Positions 1 through 6,143 of a DNA stretch of 53,032 nucleotides are shown piece after piece. Below the pieces are notes generated by a model that ran no database searches, had not been told where the DNA came from, and saw only the letters and a list, made by a program, of their open reading frames with translations. The translations under genes and the position numbers were made by a program. How positions within the stretch are numbered: position 1 is the first letter of the stretch; each line of letters opens with the position of its first letter. Origin of the DNA: a virus. The DNA is taken from positions 1 to 53,032 of IMG/VR virus record IMGVR_UViG_3300041409_000651; one strand, 5' to 3'.

Positions 1-69
1 CCGCCCGACCCGAAGCGCGCCCGATGCTCCGAGTGCGGCCGTGCCTGAAGGCGACGACGTCCTCGACGC
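1..69. repeat. 69-bp direct terminal repeat, left copy
   Basis: These bases are identical to 52964-53032. The copy contains the last 16 codons of the gene that ends the window and the start of the next gene, so reading frames stay intact when the ends are joined. This is what a circular assembly overlap looks like. A real short terminal repeat cannot be excluded from sequence alone. Confidence 0.95.
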
Positions 70-226
70 TCTCGCTCAACGGCCGATCGCGCGCCTCCCG
101 AGGTGGGAGCGCGACTACGTCCGCAAGGAGGCGAAGAAGATCCTCGTCGAGCGCCACGCCCGAGAGCTTCAGGCGATCGAGGACGACGAGGCCCGGCGCC
201 GCCTCGCGCAGCGCCCGCTCTTCTGA
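41..226 (+). CDS. Small charged hypothetical protein, 61 aa
   Basis: Starts at a GTG that overlaps the stop (46-48) of the preceding gene, which is complete at the other end of the window (52748-53011). The protein is mostly charged and probably helical, with many Arg, Lys and Glu residues and a basic run around residues 24-40. No cysteine, no membrane segment and no family I recognise. The overlap implies translational coupling with the upstream zinc-ribbon gene. A real gene is likely because the phage packs its genes this tightly throughout; the function is unknown. Confidence 0.6.
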   Translation: MPEGDDVLDALAQRPIARLPRWERDYVRKEAKKILVERHARELQAIEDDEARRRLAQRPLF

Positions 227-227
227 C

Positions 228-395
228 GTGGACCGCACCTGTCAGCAGGAGGGCGGGCCGTCCCGGTGCCCGTACATCGTCGTCGCCTGCTACTGCGGCG
301 AGGTCACGGCCGAGGACGCCGAGGGCTACGGCGGACACGACGTCTGCGGAGGGTGCGGCGACTACCCGGACGAGTGCGACTGCTTCACCGGGTGA
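228..395 (+). CDS. Cysteine-rich mini-protein, 55 aa
   Basis: GTG start one base after the previous stop. There are nine cysteines in 55 residues, including the patterns CYC, CGGC and CDC near the C-terminus. These suggest a compact metal-binding fold. No homologous family is recognised. It belongs to the large set of small Cys-pair proteins around the two terminase genes. The same frame stays open after its TGA stop up to 704, which matters for the unclear gene that follows. Confidence 0.5.
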   Translation: MDRTCQQEGGPSRCPYIVVACYCGEVTAEDAEGYGGHDVCGGCGDYPDECDCFTG

Positions 396-470
396 TCGTC
401 TCGAACCTGTAAACACGAATCCCGCGGGGAATCGGTCGACGACCGGCATACAAGGAGGCACGCCTCCGGA
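396..470. other. Non-coding gap with inverted repeats before the small terminase region; possible cos/pac site
   Basis: This short gap is locally AT-richer than its surroundings. It holds three small inverted repeats: TCCCGCGGGGA near 420, CGGTCGACGACCG near 433, and GGAGGC-AC-GCCTCC at 454-467. The last one would hide an AAGGAGG Shine-Dalgarno sequence (452-458). Packaging sites of actinophages usually sit just upstream of the small terminase gene, which starts at 730. Nothing here proves a cohesive end. Confidence 0.3.
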
Positions 471-704
471 TACAACCCGCCGCTACGCTCGCCCGGCATC
501 GGACCCCGCTCGAAGCTCCCGAGGACCCACGTCGTAGGCGCCGGGCACCGCTGCGACCGCTGCGGCGTCGACGTCCCCGACAAGCGGCTACCCATCGGCG
601 CTCTCGTCGACGACGGCGGCATCGTCCACTCGCACCACGCCGTCGCGCGTCCCGTCTGCGACCTCCTCGGCGACCGTCACGCCGGGCTCGTCGCGCTCCC
701 CTAA
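459..704 (+). CDS. Probable small Cys/His protein with no canonical start codon
   Basis: The reading frame from about 459 to the TAA at 702-704 looks coding: it has a CDRC pair (GHRCDRCGV), a SHH motif and a later Cys/His (PVCDLLGDRH). A good Shine-Dalgarno AAGGAGG lies at 452-458. However, the frame has no ATG, GTG, TTG or CTG between the TGA at 393-395 and the conserved part. The given start is only the first codon after the Shine-Dalgarno. Possibilities are a rare start codon, readthrough of the TGA at 393, a sequencing error or a decayed gene. I cannot name the family. Confidence 0.35.
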   Translation, partial: HASGYNPPLRSPGIGPRSKLPRTHVVGAGHRCDRCGVDVPDKRLPIGALVDDGGIVHSHHAVARPVCDLLGDRHAGLVALP

Positions 705-729
705 GCCGACTCGGTACCATGACCGAGCC

Positions 730-1188
730 ATGGGACGACCCTCGAAACTCACCCCGCAGATCCGCGAGGTCATCGTCGACCACGTCAAGAACGGCGGATA
801 CCTGAGCACCGCGGCGCAGCTAGCAGGCGTCGACGACGGCACCGTCCACCGCTGGATCGCGAAGGGTGGCGAAGACGGCGCACCCCGCGCGTACCGCGAC
901 TTTCGCGCCGCGATCCACGAAGCCGAAGGCGAACTCGAACGCCTCGTACTCACGAAGGCGAGGGAAGCGATCGAGCGTGGCGACGGTCCCGACGTGCGCC
1001 TCGGACTCGAAGTCCTCGCCCGCCGCCAGCCCGACAAGTGGGCGCCGCCGAAGGTCCGCTCGGAGATCTCGACGCCCGAGGGCGGCATCGACGTGAACGT
1101 GACGGTCTCGGCCCGCAAGTCGCTCCTCGACGCGCTCGACGGCATGGCGAAGCGGATCCACGGCGAGGACGACGTCGAGGACGAATAG
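730..1188 (+). CDS. terS: Terminase small subunit
   Basis: 152 aa. The N-terminus begins GRPSKLTPQIRE and continues into a helix-turn-helix (AAQLAGVDDGTVHRWIAKG, about residues 26-46), followed by a helical middle with Arg/Glu-rich stretches and the phrase RRQPDKWAP. This is the usual form of small terminase proteins that recognise the packaging site and load the large subunit. A possible -10 box TACCAT sits at 715-720, ten bases before the ATG, and no Shine-Dalgarno is obvious, so the message may be leaderless. It is unusual that the large subunit lies nearly 5 kb downstream (6144). A different HTH protein cannot be fully excluded. Confidence 0.8.
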   Translation: MGRPSKLTPQIREVIVDHVKNGGYLSTAAQLAGVDDGTVHRWIAKGGEDGAPRAYRDFRAAIHEAEGELERLVLTKAREAIERGDGPDVRLGLEVLARRQPDKWAPPKVRSEISTPEGGIDVNVTVSARKSLLDALDGMAKRIHGEDDVEDE

Positions 1189-1194
1189 CGAGTC

Positions 1195-1218
1195 GCGAGT
1201 CGCGACTCGCGGTACGGT
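1195..1218 (+). promoter_or_regulatory. Palindromic operator and -10 box of the RHH-like gene
   Basis: GCGAGTCGCGACTCGC at 1195-1210 is a perfect 16-bp palindrome and extends a tandem of the same unit from 1188. It is followed directly by TACGGT (1213-1218), a good actinobacterial -10 box. The ATG of the next gene is at 1224, so transcription would start at or next to the start codon. The arrangement fits autoregulation by the ribbon-helix-helix-like product downstream. Confidence 0.55.
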
Positions 1219-1223
1219 GTCGC

Positions 1224-1502
1224 ATGGCTCGTCCCCGAGATCCCGACAAGCTCGTGCCGGTGATCGTCCGTCTCGCTCCCGCCGAGGTCGAGGCGCTCGA
1301 CCGTGGCCGGGGCGCGGTGTCCCGCTCGGCTCACCTCCGGTCGCTCGTCCGTGCGAGCCTCGCCATAGGTCGACCGGACCCGCTCCGACTGGCCGCGGCC
1401 GTCGCCGATCTGGCGAAGGTGCACCCGCCCGATACCGGCAGTCCGCGCTCCTCGCTCGCCCGCCGGGACGTCACCCCCATCCCGAAGCGCCCGAGCCGAT
1501 GA
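1224..1502 (+). CDS. Putative ribbon-helix-helix (CopG/Arc-like) DNA-binding protein
   Basis: 92 aa. Residues about 10-45 show a short beta strand (LVPVIVRLAP) followed by two helices with the pattern AEVEALDRGRGAVSRSAHLR. This is the typical outline of an RHH fold, in which the strand pairs in a dimer and inserts into the DNA major groove. The C-terminal 45 residues are low-complexity and basic. The upstream 16-bp palindrome overlapping the promoter is a natural operator for such a dimer. The gene ends with an ATGA overlap with the next gene. Assignment rests on pattern only. Confidence 0.5.
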   Translation: MARPRDPDKLVPVIVRLAPAEVEALDRGRGAVSRSAHLRSLVRASLAIGRPDPLRLAAAVADLAKVHPPDTGSPRSSLARRDVTPIPKRPSR

Positions 1503-2194
1503 CCGTCCTCGACGGCGTCGACTGGACGACGTGCGTCGTCTGCAACCGGCCCGCGCCGTCGGCCGACCTGCTCCGCTTCCACGACTTCGTCGACCGGGTC
1601 GACGTCTACGCCTGCGCCGACCACGTCGAGGACGAGATCCGTGGTGCCGTCCAGCGCGCCCGCCACGCCCGCCGCAACCTGCCCGACCACTCCCAAGGAG
1701 AACCAATGAACCCCCGCTGCGTCCGTTGCCGTGCCGAGATCAAGGTCTCCGAGCCGAGGTGTCAGGTCGGGTGGATCCCGCCGCACGTCTTCGAGCCGAC
1801 CGAGACGAGCTATCTCTGCTTCTCGTGCTCGGGGCTCCTGCATCCCGGCGACCCGGTCGAGCCGATGACCGAACTCGTCGGCGAGATCTCGGCGCCGAAC
1901 CCTCGGGTCGCGGCTCTGAGCATGGCGCTCGACCTGCACACCGGCCAGTCGCCTGACGCCGAGACCGTGCTCGGCACCGCCCGCAAGTTCGCAGCGTTCG
2001 TCGAGGACGACGGGACCCGCGTCGAGATCTCGACGGAGCGGGGCTACTCGATCGAGTCGACGGTCCTCGCTCTCCTCCGAGAGTGCGAGGAGGTGCTCGC
2101 CCGTGTCGGCGGCGCCACGATCGGGTCGAGGATCGAGGAGGGTCTCTCGATGCAGGCGAACGACGTCCTCGCCGCCGTCCGGGTGATCGTGTGA
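1499..2194 (+). CDS. Two-part Cys-pair protein, in-frame fusion of two small modules
   Basis: 231 aa from the ATG that overlaps the previous stop. The first part (residues 1-69) has CVVC and a later CADH, a treble-clef or zinc-ribbon-like set. At codon 70 comes an internal ATG (1706), preceded by a perfect copy of the phage leader TCCCAAGGAG (1691-1700). No stop separates the parts. The second part has CVRC and CFSC pairs and then a helical region. It may be a fusion that arose by loss of a stop codon, or one gene with two starts giving a long and a short product. No function is recognised. Confidence 0.55.
   Translation: MTVLDGVDWTTCVVCNRPAPSADLLRFHDFVDRVDVYACADHVEDEIRGAVQRARHARRNLPDHSQGEPMNPRCVRCRAEIKVSEPRCQVGWIPPHVFEPTETSYLCFSCSGLLHPGDPVEPMTELVGEISAPNPRVAALSMALDLHTGQSPDAETVLGTARKFAAFVEDDGTRVEISTERGYSIESTVLALLRECEEVLARVGGATIGSRIEEGLSMQANDVLAAVRVIV
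1706..2194 (+). CDS. Internal start product: zinc-ribbon hypothetical protein, 162 aa
   Basis: This is the shorter product expected from the ATG at 1706, nested in frame inside the gene at 1499. The start is supported by the exact leader TCCCAAGGAG six bases upstream, which marks genuine starts at nine other places in this genome. The protein begins MNPRCVRC and has a second pair CFSC about 33 residues later, then a helical C-terminal half ending in a hydrophobic stretch. Similar small zinc-ribbon proteins are common in actinophages. Whether the longer form is also made cannot be decided here. Confidence 0.6.
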   Translation: MNPRCVRCRAEIKVSEPRCQVGWIPPHVFEPTETSYLCFSCSGLLHPGDPVEPMTELVGEISAPNPRVAALSMALDLHTGQSPDAETVLGTARKFAAFVEDDGTRVEISTERGYSIESTVLALLRECEEVLARVGGATIGSRIEEGLSMQANDVLAAVRVIV

Positions 2195-2571
2195 CCGCCC
2201 GTCAGGTCATGGAGTGGAAGTGCGACCGGTGCCGCGACGTCGCCGTGACGACGTCGAGCAACCGGCCCGAGGGGTGGGCGATCACGGAAGTCGACGGCGA
2301 GGAGGTGATCCGGATCGTGCACCTCTGCTCGCCGTGCGTGAACTCGTTCGACCTCTTCCTCGAAGGCGTCGACCGCGACGAGATCTCCGACGCGTACCTG
2401 ACCGGCGAGGGCGTGCCCGTCGGCCGCCCGCTCTGGCGGATCGTGAACCCGCAGGGGACCTCGATCCTCGTCGGGTTCGCCGAACCGGGCGCCGATGAGG
2501 GCGAGACGCAGAGACCGTCCGAGGAGACCGAGCGCGCCCGGCAGGAGACCGTCGTCGAGCGCCACCCGTGA
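2191..2571 (+). CDS. Zinc-ribbon hypothetical protein, 126 aa
   Basis: GTG start inside a GTGA overlap with the previous stop. The cysteine pairs CDRC (about residues 11-14) and CSPC (about 48-51) would bind one zinc ion. The C-terminal third is acidic (EETERARQETVVE). It probably belongs to the same loosely related group of small zinc proteins as its neighbours. Likely partners are DNA or proteins, but nothing in the sequence tells which. Translation is coupled to both neighbours through four-base overlaps. Confidence 0.6.
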   Translation: MTARQVMEWKCDRCRDVAVTTSSNRPEGWAITEVDGEEVIRIVHLCSPCVNSFDLFLEGVDRDEISDAYLTGEGVPVGRPLWRIVNPQGTSILVGFAEPGADEGETQRPSEETERARQETVVERHP

Positions 2572-2981
2572 ACGTCCTCCGCCCGGTCCACTGGCGCGAC
2601 CACCTCGGCGCCGTCCCCTACCTCGACGTCGAGTGGGACTCGCACGAGTGCTCGACGTGCGGGCCGATCGGTTACCCGCGGGCGCTCCCGCTCGCGATGG
2701 TCGTCGCCGAGCACGTCTCGATCTTCCACGCGCCCGAGCACGGCCGCCCGACGCTCGGGTTCGAGTGCGAACGGTCGGCGTGCTTCACCCCGGCCGACCA
2801 CCGAGCGATCTACACGAACGGGCGGGGCGAGTCGATCGCCGTCTACACGTGCGCCCGCCACCACGCCGATAACACCGGCGACGGTCCGTGGGACGCCGAG
2901 ATCTGCGGGTGGAACGAGTACCGGCAGGCGCAGTTCTCGGCCACGATCCGGGCGCTCCGAGACCGAGCGCGGATCGCATGA
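2568..2981 (+). CDS. Cys/His-rich hypothetical protein, 137 aa
   Basis: GTG start in a GTGA overlap. The sequence contains CSTCG, HVSIFH, CERSAC and CARHH, enough ligands for two zinc sites. The C-terminus is helical and basic. It sits in the coupled block between the terminase genes. No known family is recognised. Confidence 0.6.
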   Translation: MNVLRPVHWRDHLGAVPYLDVEWDSHECSTCGPIGYPRALPLAMVVAEHVSIFHAPEHGRPTLGFECERSACFTPADHRAIYTNGRGESIAVYTCARHHADNTGDGPWDAEICGWNEYRQAQFSATIRALRDRARIA

Positions 2982-3199
2982 CGCCCGCCGCCGATCGAGC
3001 CGTGTGGCGCTACCACCACGACGCCGCCTTCCATGCCGAGGTGCACCGAGCCGTCGCCGTCGCCGAGCAGGAACTCGGCGCGCGAGCCCACCGCGTGTCG
3101 GGTCGGGAGTTCGCCACCCTCGCCGCGGCCGTCGCCCGTGACGCCGTCGAGCACGCGACGATCGCCGGGTGGCAGGGACCGAGGCGGACCGGGTGGTAG
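2978..3199 (+). CDS. Hypothetical protein, 73 aa
   Basis: ATG start in an ATGA overlap with the previous gene. The protein is mainly helical and alanine-rich, with several histidines and no cysteine. No signal peptide or membrane segment. It lies in the coupled chain between the terminase genes. The family is unknown. Confidence 0.5.
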   Translation: MTPAADRAVWRYHHDAAFHAEVHRAVAVAEQELGARAHRVSGREFATLAAAVARDAVEHATIAGWQGPRRTGW

Positions 3200-3372
3200 A
3201 CCTCGACGACGACACGCCCGTCGACCTCGTGAAGTACCTCGAACGGATCGACGCCGCGATCGCAGAGGCGGGCTACCCGGACGCTCACGTCTACTTCGAG
3301 GCGACCGGGATCTTCGTCGACGGCGCACCCGAGCCCGTCGTCGAGCGGGCGTTCGAGGTGTCCGACCGGTGA
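3193..3372 (+). CDS. Acidic hypothetical protein, 59 aa
   Basis: The GTG at 3193 gives a short overlap with the previous stop and is preferred. A GTG at 3169 would add eight residues at the cost of a longer overlap. The protein is acidic (DLDDDTPVDLVKYLE) and has the outline of a small alpha/beta domain. No family is recognised. Confidence 0.45.
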   Translation: MVDLDDDTPVDLVKYLERIDAAIAEAGYPDAHVYFEATGIFVDGAPEPVVERAFEVSDR

Positions 3373-3617
3373 CCGCGCTCGGCCCGTTCACCGGGTACGG
3401 CCGCCGCCGACAGACGCCGACCGAAGCGAAGCAGGCGCAGCGCGCGGCGATCCGCTTCGAGGCGGTCGGCGACGCGCCACGGAAGCACGACTGTCCCGGC
3501 CACGCCGCCCGCCGCGACTCGATCGGCCGCCTCCCCGTCGGCGACTGCGGCGAGTCGTGCGTGATGCGCCGCTACCGGCTCGGTGTCGCCGTGTGGGACG
3601 GGGAGCGGTGGCTCTGA
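3369..3617 (+). CDS. Basic Cys/His hypothetical protein, 82 aa
   Basis: GTG start in a GTGA overlap. Residues of note are HDCPGH and GDCGESC in the second half, which could form one zinc site. The N-terminus is basic (GYGRRRQTPTEAKQ). It is coupled to both neighbours. The function is unknown. Confidence 0.5.
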   Translation: MTALGPFTGYGRRRQTPTEAKQAQRAAIRFEAVGDAPRKHDCPGHAARRDSIGRLPVGDCGESCVMRRYRLGVAVWDGERWL

Positions 3618-3874
3618 CCGACCCGACCGAGGACGACCTGAAGAGGATCGCCCACCGGTGCGCCTATCTGTACGCCGGGATCGCGAAGCTCCGCCAGAAG
3701 CGCCACACGACCGACGTCGCGGTCCGGATGCACCCGGCCGTCGAGCCGCTCCTCCGCTCGATCGGCGGTGTCGTCGTCACCCGCCACGTGACGGTCCCCG
3801 AGACCCAAGCGTGGATCATCGACCGTGCCCGCACACCGTGGGACGTGATCCGAGTCCCGATCCGGCCAGAGTGA
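3608..3874 (+). CDS. Hypothetical protein, 88 aa
   Basis: The GTG at 3608 is chosen because it gives a ten-base overlap with the previous gene. The upstream GTG in the same frame would run through unrelated sequence. The protein has an N-terminal helical half and a C-terminal strand-rich half (GGVVVTRHVTVPETQAW). No cysteine and no membrane segment. This is the last gene of the first coupled block, since a promoter follows. Confidence 0.5.
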   Translation: MALTDPTEDDLKRIAHRCAYLYAGIAKLRQKRHTTDVAVRMHPAVEPLLRSIGGVVVTRHVTVPETQAWIIDRARTPWDVIRVPIRPE

Positions 3875-3892
3875 CCGTCGTTCGTCCCCATG

Positions 3893-3920
3893 TTGTCCCC
3901 CGCTTGTGGATGGGTACGCT
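3893..3920 (+). promoter_or_regulatory. Promoter TTGTCC-16-TACGCT, likely leaderless
   Basis: A -35-like TTGTCC (3893-3898) and the -10 box TACGCT (3915-3920) are 16 bases apart. The ATG at 3927 lies exactly where transcription should begin, and there is no Shine-Dalgarno. This is one of the clearest leaderless candidates in the genome. Confidence 0.6.
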
Positions 3921-3926
3921 CGGGCC

Positions 3927-4106
3927 ATGCTCGCTCTCGTCGCTCTGATCGCCGCCGTCCTCGGCTTCCTCGCCGAAGAGGTCGTCGAGGCGCACAACGT
4001 GTTCGGGATCTCGGCCGTCGGGTGGCTCCTCGTCGCCGTCGCGTTCCTCGCCGCGCACCTGCTCCTCGGGTGGGTCGGCCCGCCGGTCCCTCGCCGCAAC
4101 CCGTAG
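3927..4106 (+). CDS. Small membrane protein with two transmembrane segments, 59 aa
   Basis: Residues about 1-17 (MLALVALIAAVLGFLA) and 33-50 (AVGWLLVAVAFLAAHLLLGW) are hydrophobic helices joined by an acidic loop, and the C-terminus is Pro/Arg-rich. The start at 3927 is chosen because it fits the promoter 7 bases upstream; an in-frame ATG at 3906 would lie inside the promoter. It is a small inner-membrane protein of unknown role. Isolated two-TM proteins like this can be holin-like, but it lies far from the lysis genes. Confidence 0.6.
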   Translation: MLALVALIAAVLGFLAEEVVEAHNVFGISAVGWLLVAVAFLAAHLLLGWVGPPVPRRNP

Positions 4107-4140
4107 TCGGCTACGATCGGGTCCTCACCTTCCCAAGGAG
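4103..4140 (+). promoter_or_regulatory. Regulon promoter and leader (GTAGTCGGC-TACGAT ... TCCCAAGGAG)
   Basis: The element GTAGTCGGC runs into the -10 box TACGAT (4112-4117) and overlaps the TAG stop of the preceding gene. After 13 bases the conserved leader TCCCAAGGAG (4131-4140) precedes the ATG at 4146. Same layout as at 12618, 42223, 45121 and 49123. Confidence 0.7.
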
Positions 4141-4145
4141 GACCC

Positions 4146-4913
4146 ATGACCGAACCCCGACCGCGTGCGCCACTGGCGTTCGTGGACACCGAGACGACCG
4201 GTCTCGACCCGAACCGTCACGAGGTGTGGGAGGTGTTCCTACACCTCCGAGAGTTCCGCGAGGACGGCACGCCGCGGACGCCGTTCGAGAAGCGGTGGTT
4301 CCTGCCCGTCGACCTCGGCAAGGCGGACCCGGTGGCGCTCACGATCGGCCGCTATTACGAGCGGTGGACGAAGCCGACGGCGCCGTCGACGAAGGGCGTC
4401 GTCTACGTGGACTCGGACGCGTCGACCCTCGAAGCCTTCGCCGCCGAGTTCGCCCGCCTCACGCACGGCGCCCACCTCGTCGCCGCGGTCCCGAGCTTCG
4501 ACGACGCCTTCCTGAAGCGCCTCCTCACGAAGCACGGGGCGTGTCCGGGGTGGCACTACCACCTCGTCGACGTCGAAGCGCTCGCGATCGGCTACCTCCG
4601 CGGCATCGCCCGCGGTGTCGCCGTCGCCGGTGACGTCGCCCGGTTCGGCGCGACCGTCGACCGTGCCCGACAGGTGAGCGCGCCGCCGTGGGACTCCTCG
4701 GCGTTGACGCAGGCGCTCGGGATCTCGATCGACGAGTCGACGAAGCACACCGCCGAGGGCGACGTCCGGTGGGCGATCGAGATCTACGACAAGGTCATGT
4801 CGGCGACCGGGCTCGACGCCGTGCCGCCGAGCATGGCCGCCGAGGCGAAGGGCTACTCGAACCTCATCGGCGTCGCGGACGCCGCCGAGTCCGTCCTCCG
4901 GAGCGACTCGTGA
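4146..4913 (+). CDS. DEDDh-family 3'-5' exonuclease
   Basis: 255 aa. The classical exonuclease motifs are visible in order: FVDTETTG with D14 and E16 (Exo I), SFDDAFLKR with D119/D120 (Exo II), and HTAEGDVRWA with H201 and D206 (Exo III of the DEDDh type). Such DnaQ/RNase T-like enzymes remove nucleotides from 3' ends of DNA or RNA in a two-metal reaction. Here it is a stand-alone gene rather than part of a polymerase. It has its own promoter and leader. It may serve recombination with the annealing protein at 38642, repair, or turnover of host nucleic acid; the substrate cannot be inferred from sequence. Confidence 0.8.
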   Translation: MTEPRPRAPLAFVDTETTGLDPNRHEVWEVFLHLREFREDGTPRTPFEKRWFLPVDLGKADPVALTIGRYYERWTKPTAPSTKGVVYVDSDASTLEAFAAEFARLTHGAHLVAAVPSFDDAFLKRLLTKHGACPGWHYHLVDVEALAIGYLRGIARGVAVAGDVARFGATVDRARQVSAPPWDSSALTQALGISIDESTKHTAEGDVRWAIEIYDKVMSATGLDAVPPSMAAEAKGYSNLIGVADAAESVLRSDS

Positions 4914-5257
4914 GCGGCGACGTCGAGAAGCTCCCGAAGTGGGCGCAGCAGAGGATCGACACGCTCACGAAGAGCGTCGAGTATTGGAAGGCGAAGACGA
5001 ACGCTGGACCCGAGGACTCGGACACGTTCGCAGCGATCGGCCCGGCGATCGGGCTCGACGACTGCAAGCCGCTCGGGCAGGGCGCCGGGATCCGGTTCCT
5101 CCTCGGCGTCCGTAGTCGGGATGGTCGTCAGGCGGTCGAGATCGACGCCCGGATCTCCGACGACCGCGAGTCGGTCGAGATCCGCACGGTGCACGGACAA
5201 CTCGCCGTGCGGCCGCTCTCGGGGAACATGGTCCGGATCGAGGAGGCGCGGCCGTGA
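4910..5257 (+). CDS. Conserved actinophage-type hypothetical protein, 115 aa
   Basis: GTG start in a GTGA overlap with the exonuclease gene. The N-terminus reads KLPKWAQQRIDTLTKSVEYW, a helix typical of a small protein seen in many actinophages. A beta-rich C-terminal part follows (IRFLLGVRSRDGRQAVEIDA). No catalytic motif is visible. Its coupling to the exonuclease suggests co-expression but does not show a shared function. Confidence 0.6.
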   Translation: MSGDVEKLPKWAQQRIDTLTKSVEYWKAKTNAGPEDSDTFAAIGPAIGLDDCKPLGQGAGIRFLLGVRSRDGRQAVEIDARISDDRESVEIRTVHGQLAVRPLSGNMVRIEEARP

Positions 5258-5517
5258 AGCTCGGACTCGCTCTCGTGAACCGGCCGACCACGCACCCCGG
5301 CGGCCCGGTCCGTCACGCCTTCCCGCCCGCCGGTGCCCGCATGGGCCGCGGGAACACCCTCTGCGACAAGGACGCCCGCCGGGGCGCTCTCGGCGACGAG
5401 ACCGTCTTCGACGTCAACCATCCCCGCTCGTGCCCGACGTGCGTCGTCGTCGCCCGCGAGTTGTACGCCACCGAACCCGCTCCGCTCCGCTCGATCGAGG
5501 AGACGTCCGCACCATGA
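5254..5517 (+). CDS. Small Cys-containing hypothetical protein, 87 aa
   Basis: GTG start in a GTGA overlap. It has a single pair CPTC near residue 66 and one more Cys (TLCDKD), with no further clear ligands. Small, polar and cytosolic. The family is unknown. It belongs to the coupled series 4146-6142. Confidence 0.5.
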   Translation: MKLGLALVNRPTTHPGGPVRHAFPPAGARMGRGNTLCDKDARRGALGDETVFDVNHPRSCPTCVVVARELYATEPAPLRSIEETSAP

Positions 5518-5942
5518 CGCCCGGCCCGAACGGCAAGCCCGAACCCCGCCTGATCTCGAAGGAGGAGTTCGACGAGGCCGCTCAGCGCGCCGCCGAGCGC
5601 CTCCTCGCCGAGCGCCTCGCCGAAGGGGACATGCGCCGCCCGGTCCTCGTCGACGGCGTCTACTGGCCGGTCCGGATCGACCCCGTGTCGGGGCTCCCGG
5701 CGTTCGGCGATCCCGACGGCGACTTCGAGAAGCGGGTCCGCCGGAACCTGTTCGCGACGGCGGTCGTGCAGCCACGCGCGGCGGACATGGCGGCGCGCCG
5801 TCACGTGTCGCTCGTCGAGCTAGAGGCGGAGCGGGCGCGGTGGACGGTCGTGTGTGGGAAGGCGATCGTCTCGCACGCCACGAACGCGGGCTCGATGCCG
5901 CCCGAGTTCCTCGCGCAAGCGTGGGAGACGGTGCTCCGGTGA
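5514..5942 (+). CDS. Hypothetical protein, 142 aa
   Basis: ATG start in an ATGA overlap. An N-terminal charged helix (EEFDEAAQRAAERLLAERL) is followed by a short beta hairpin (RPVLVDGVYWPVRID) and a second helical half. No membrane segment and no metal site. I do not recognise it. Position just before the large terminase is shared with many unassigned phage genes. Confidence 0.5.
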   Translation: MTPGPNGKPEPRLISKEEFDEAAQRAAERLLAERLAEGDMRRPVLVDGVYWPVRIDPVSGLPAFGDPDGDFEKRVRRNLFATAVVQPRAADMAARRHVSLVELEAERARWTVVCGKAIVSHATNAGSMPPEFLAQAWETVLR

Positions 5943-6142
5943 CCGACGGCGCCACCGTCGACGCGCACCGGCGCACCCATCGAAGCCACATCGAAGCCGG
6001 GTACTGCGCCGCGGTGAACGAGGTCAAGGCGTGGTGCACACAACGCGCCGGGCACGCCGACGGCTCGCACGTCACGCCGCAGGTCGGCGGACCCGACGTC
6101 GTATGGACCGAGACCGTCCCGTGTCCGTGCGACGATCGGTAA
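5939..6142 (+). CDS. Small Cys/His hypothetical protein, 67 aa
   Basis: GTG start in a GTGA overlap. It has three or four cysteines (GYCAA, AWCTQ, PCPCDD) and several histidines. It could bind a metal ion through its C-terminal CPC. It ends two bases before the large terminase start. The function is unknown. Confidence 0.5.
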   Translation: MTDGATVDAHRRTHRSHIEAGYCAAVNEVKAWCTQRAGHADGSHVTPQVGGPDVVWTETVPCPCDDR

Positions 6143-6143
6143 C

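Noticed and set aside
3906-3926. Upstream ATG for the small membrane protein
   Set aside because: This start lies over the -10 box TACGCT, so it would not be in the transcript.
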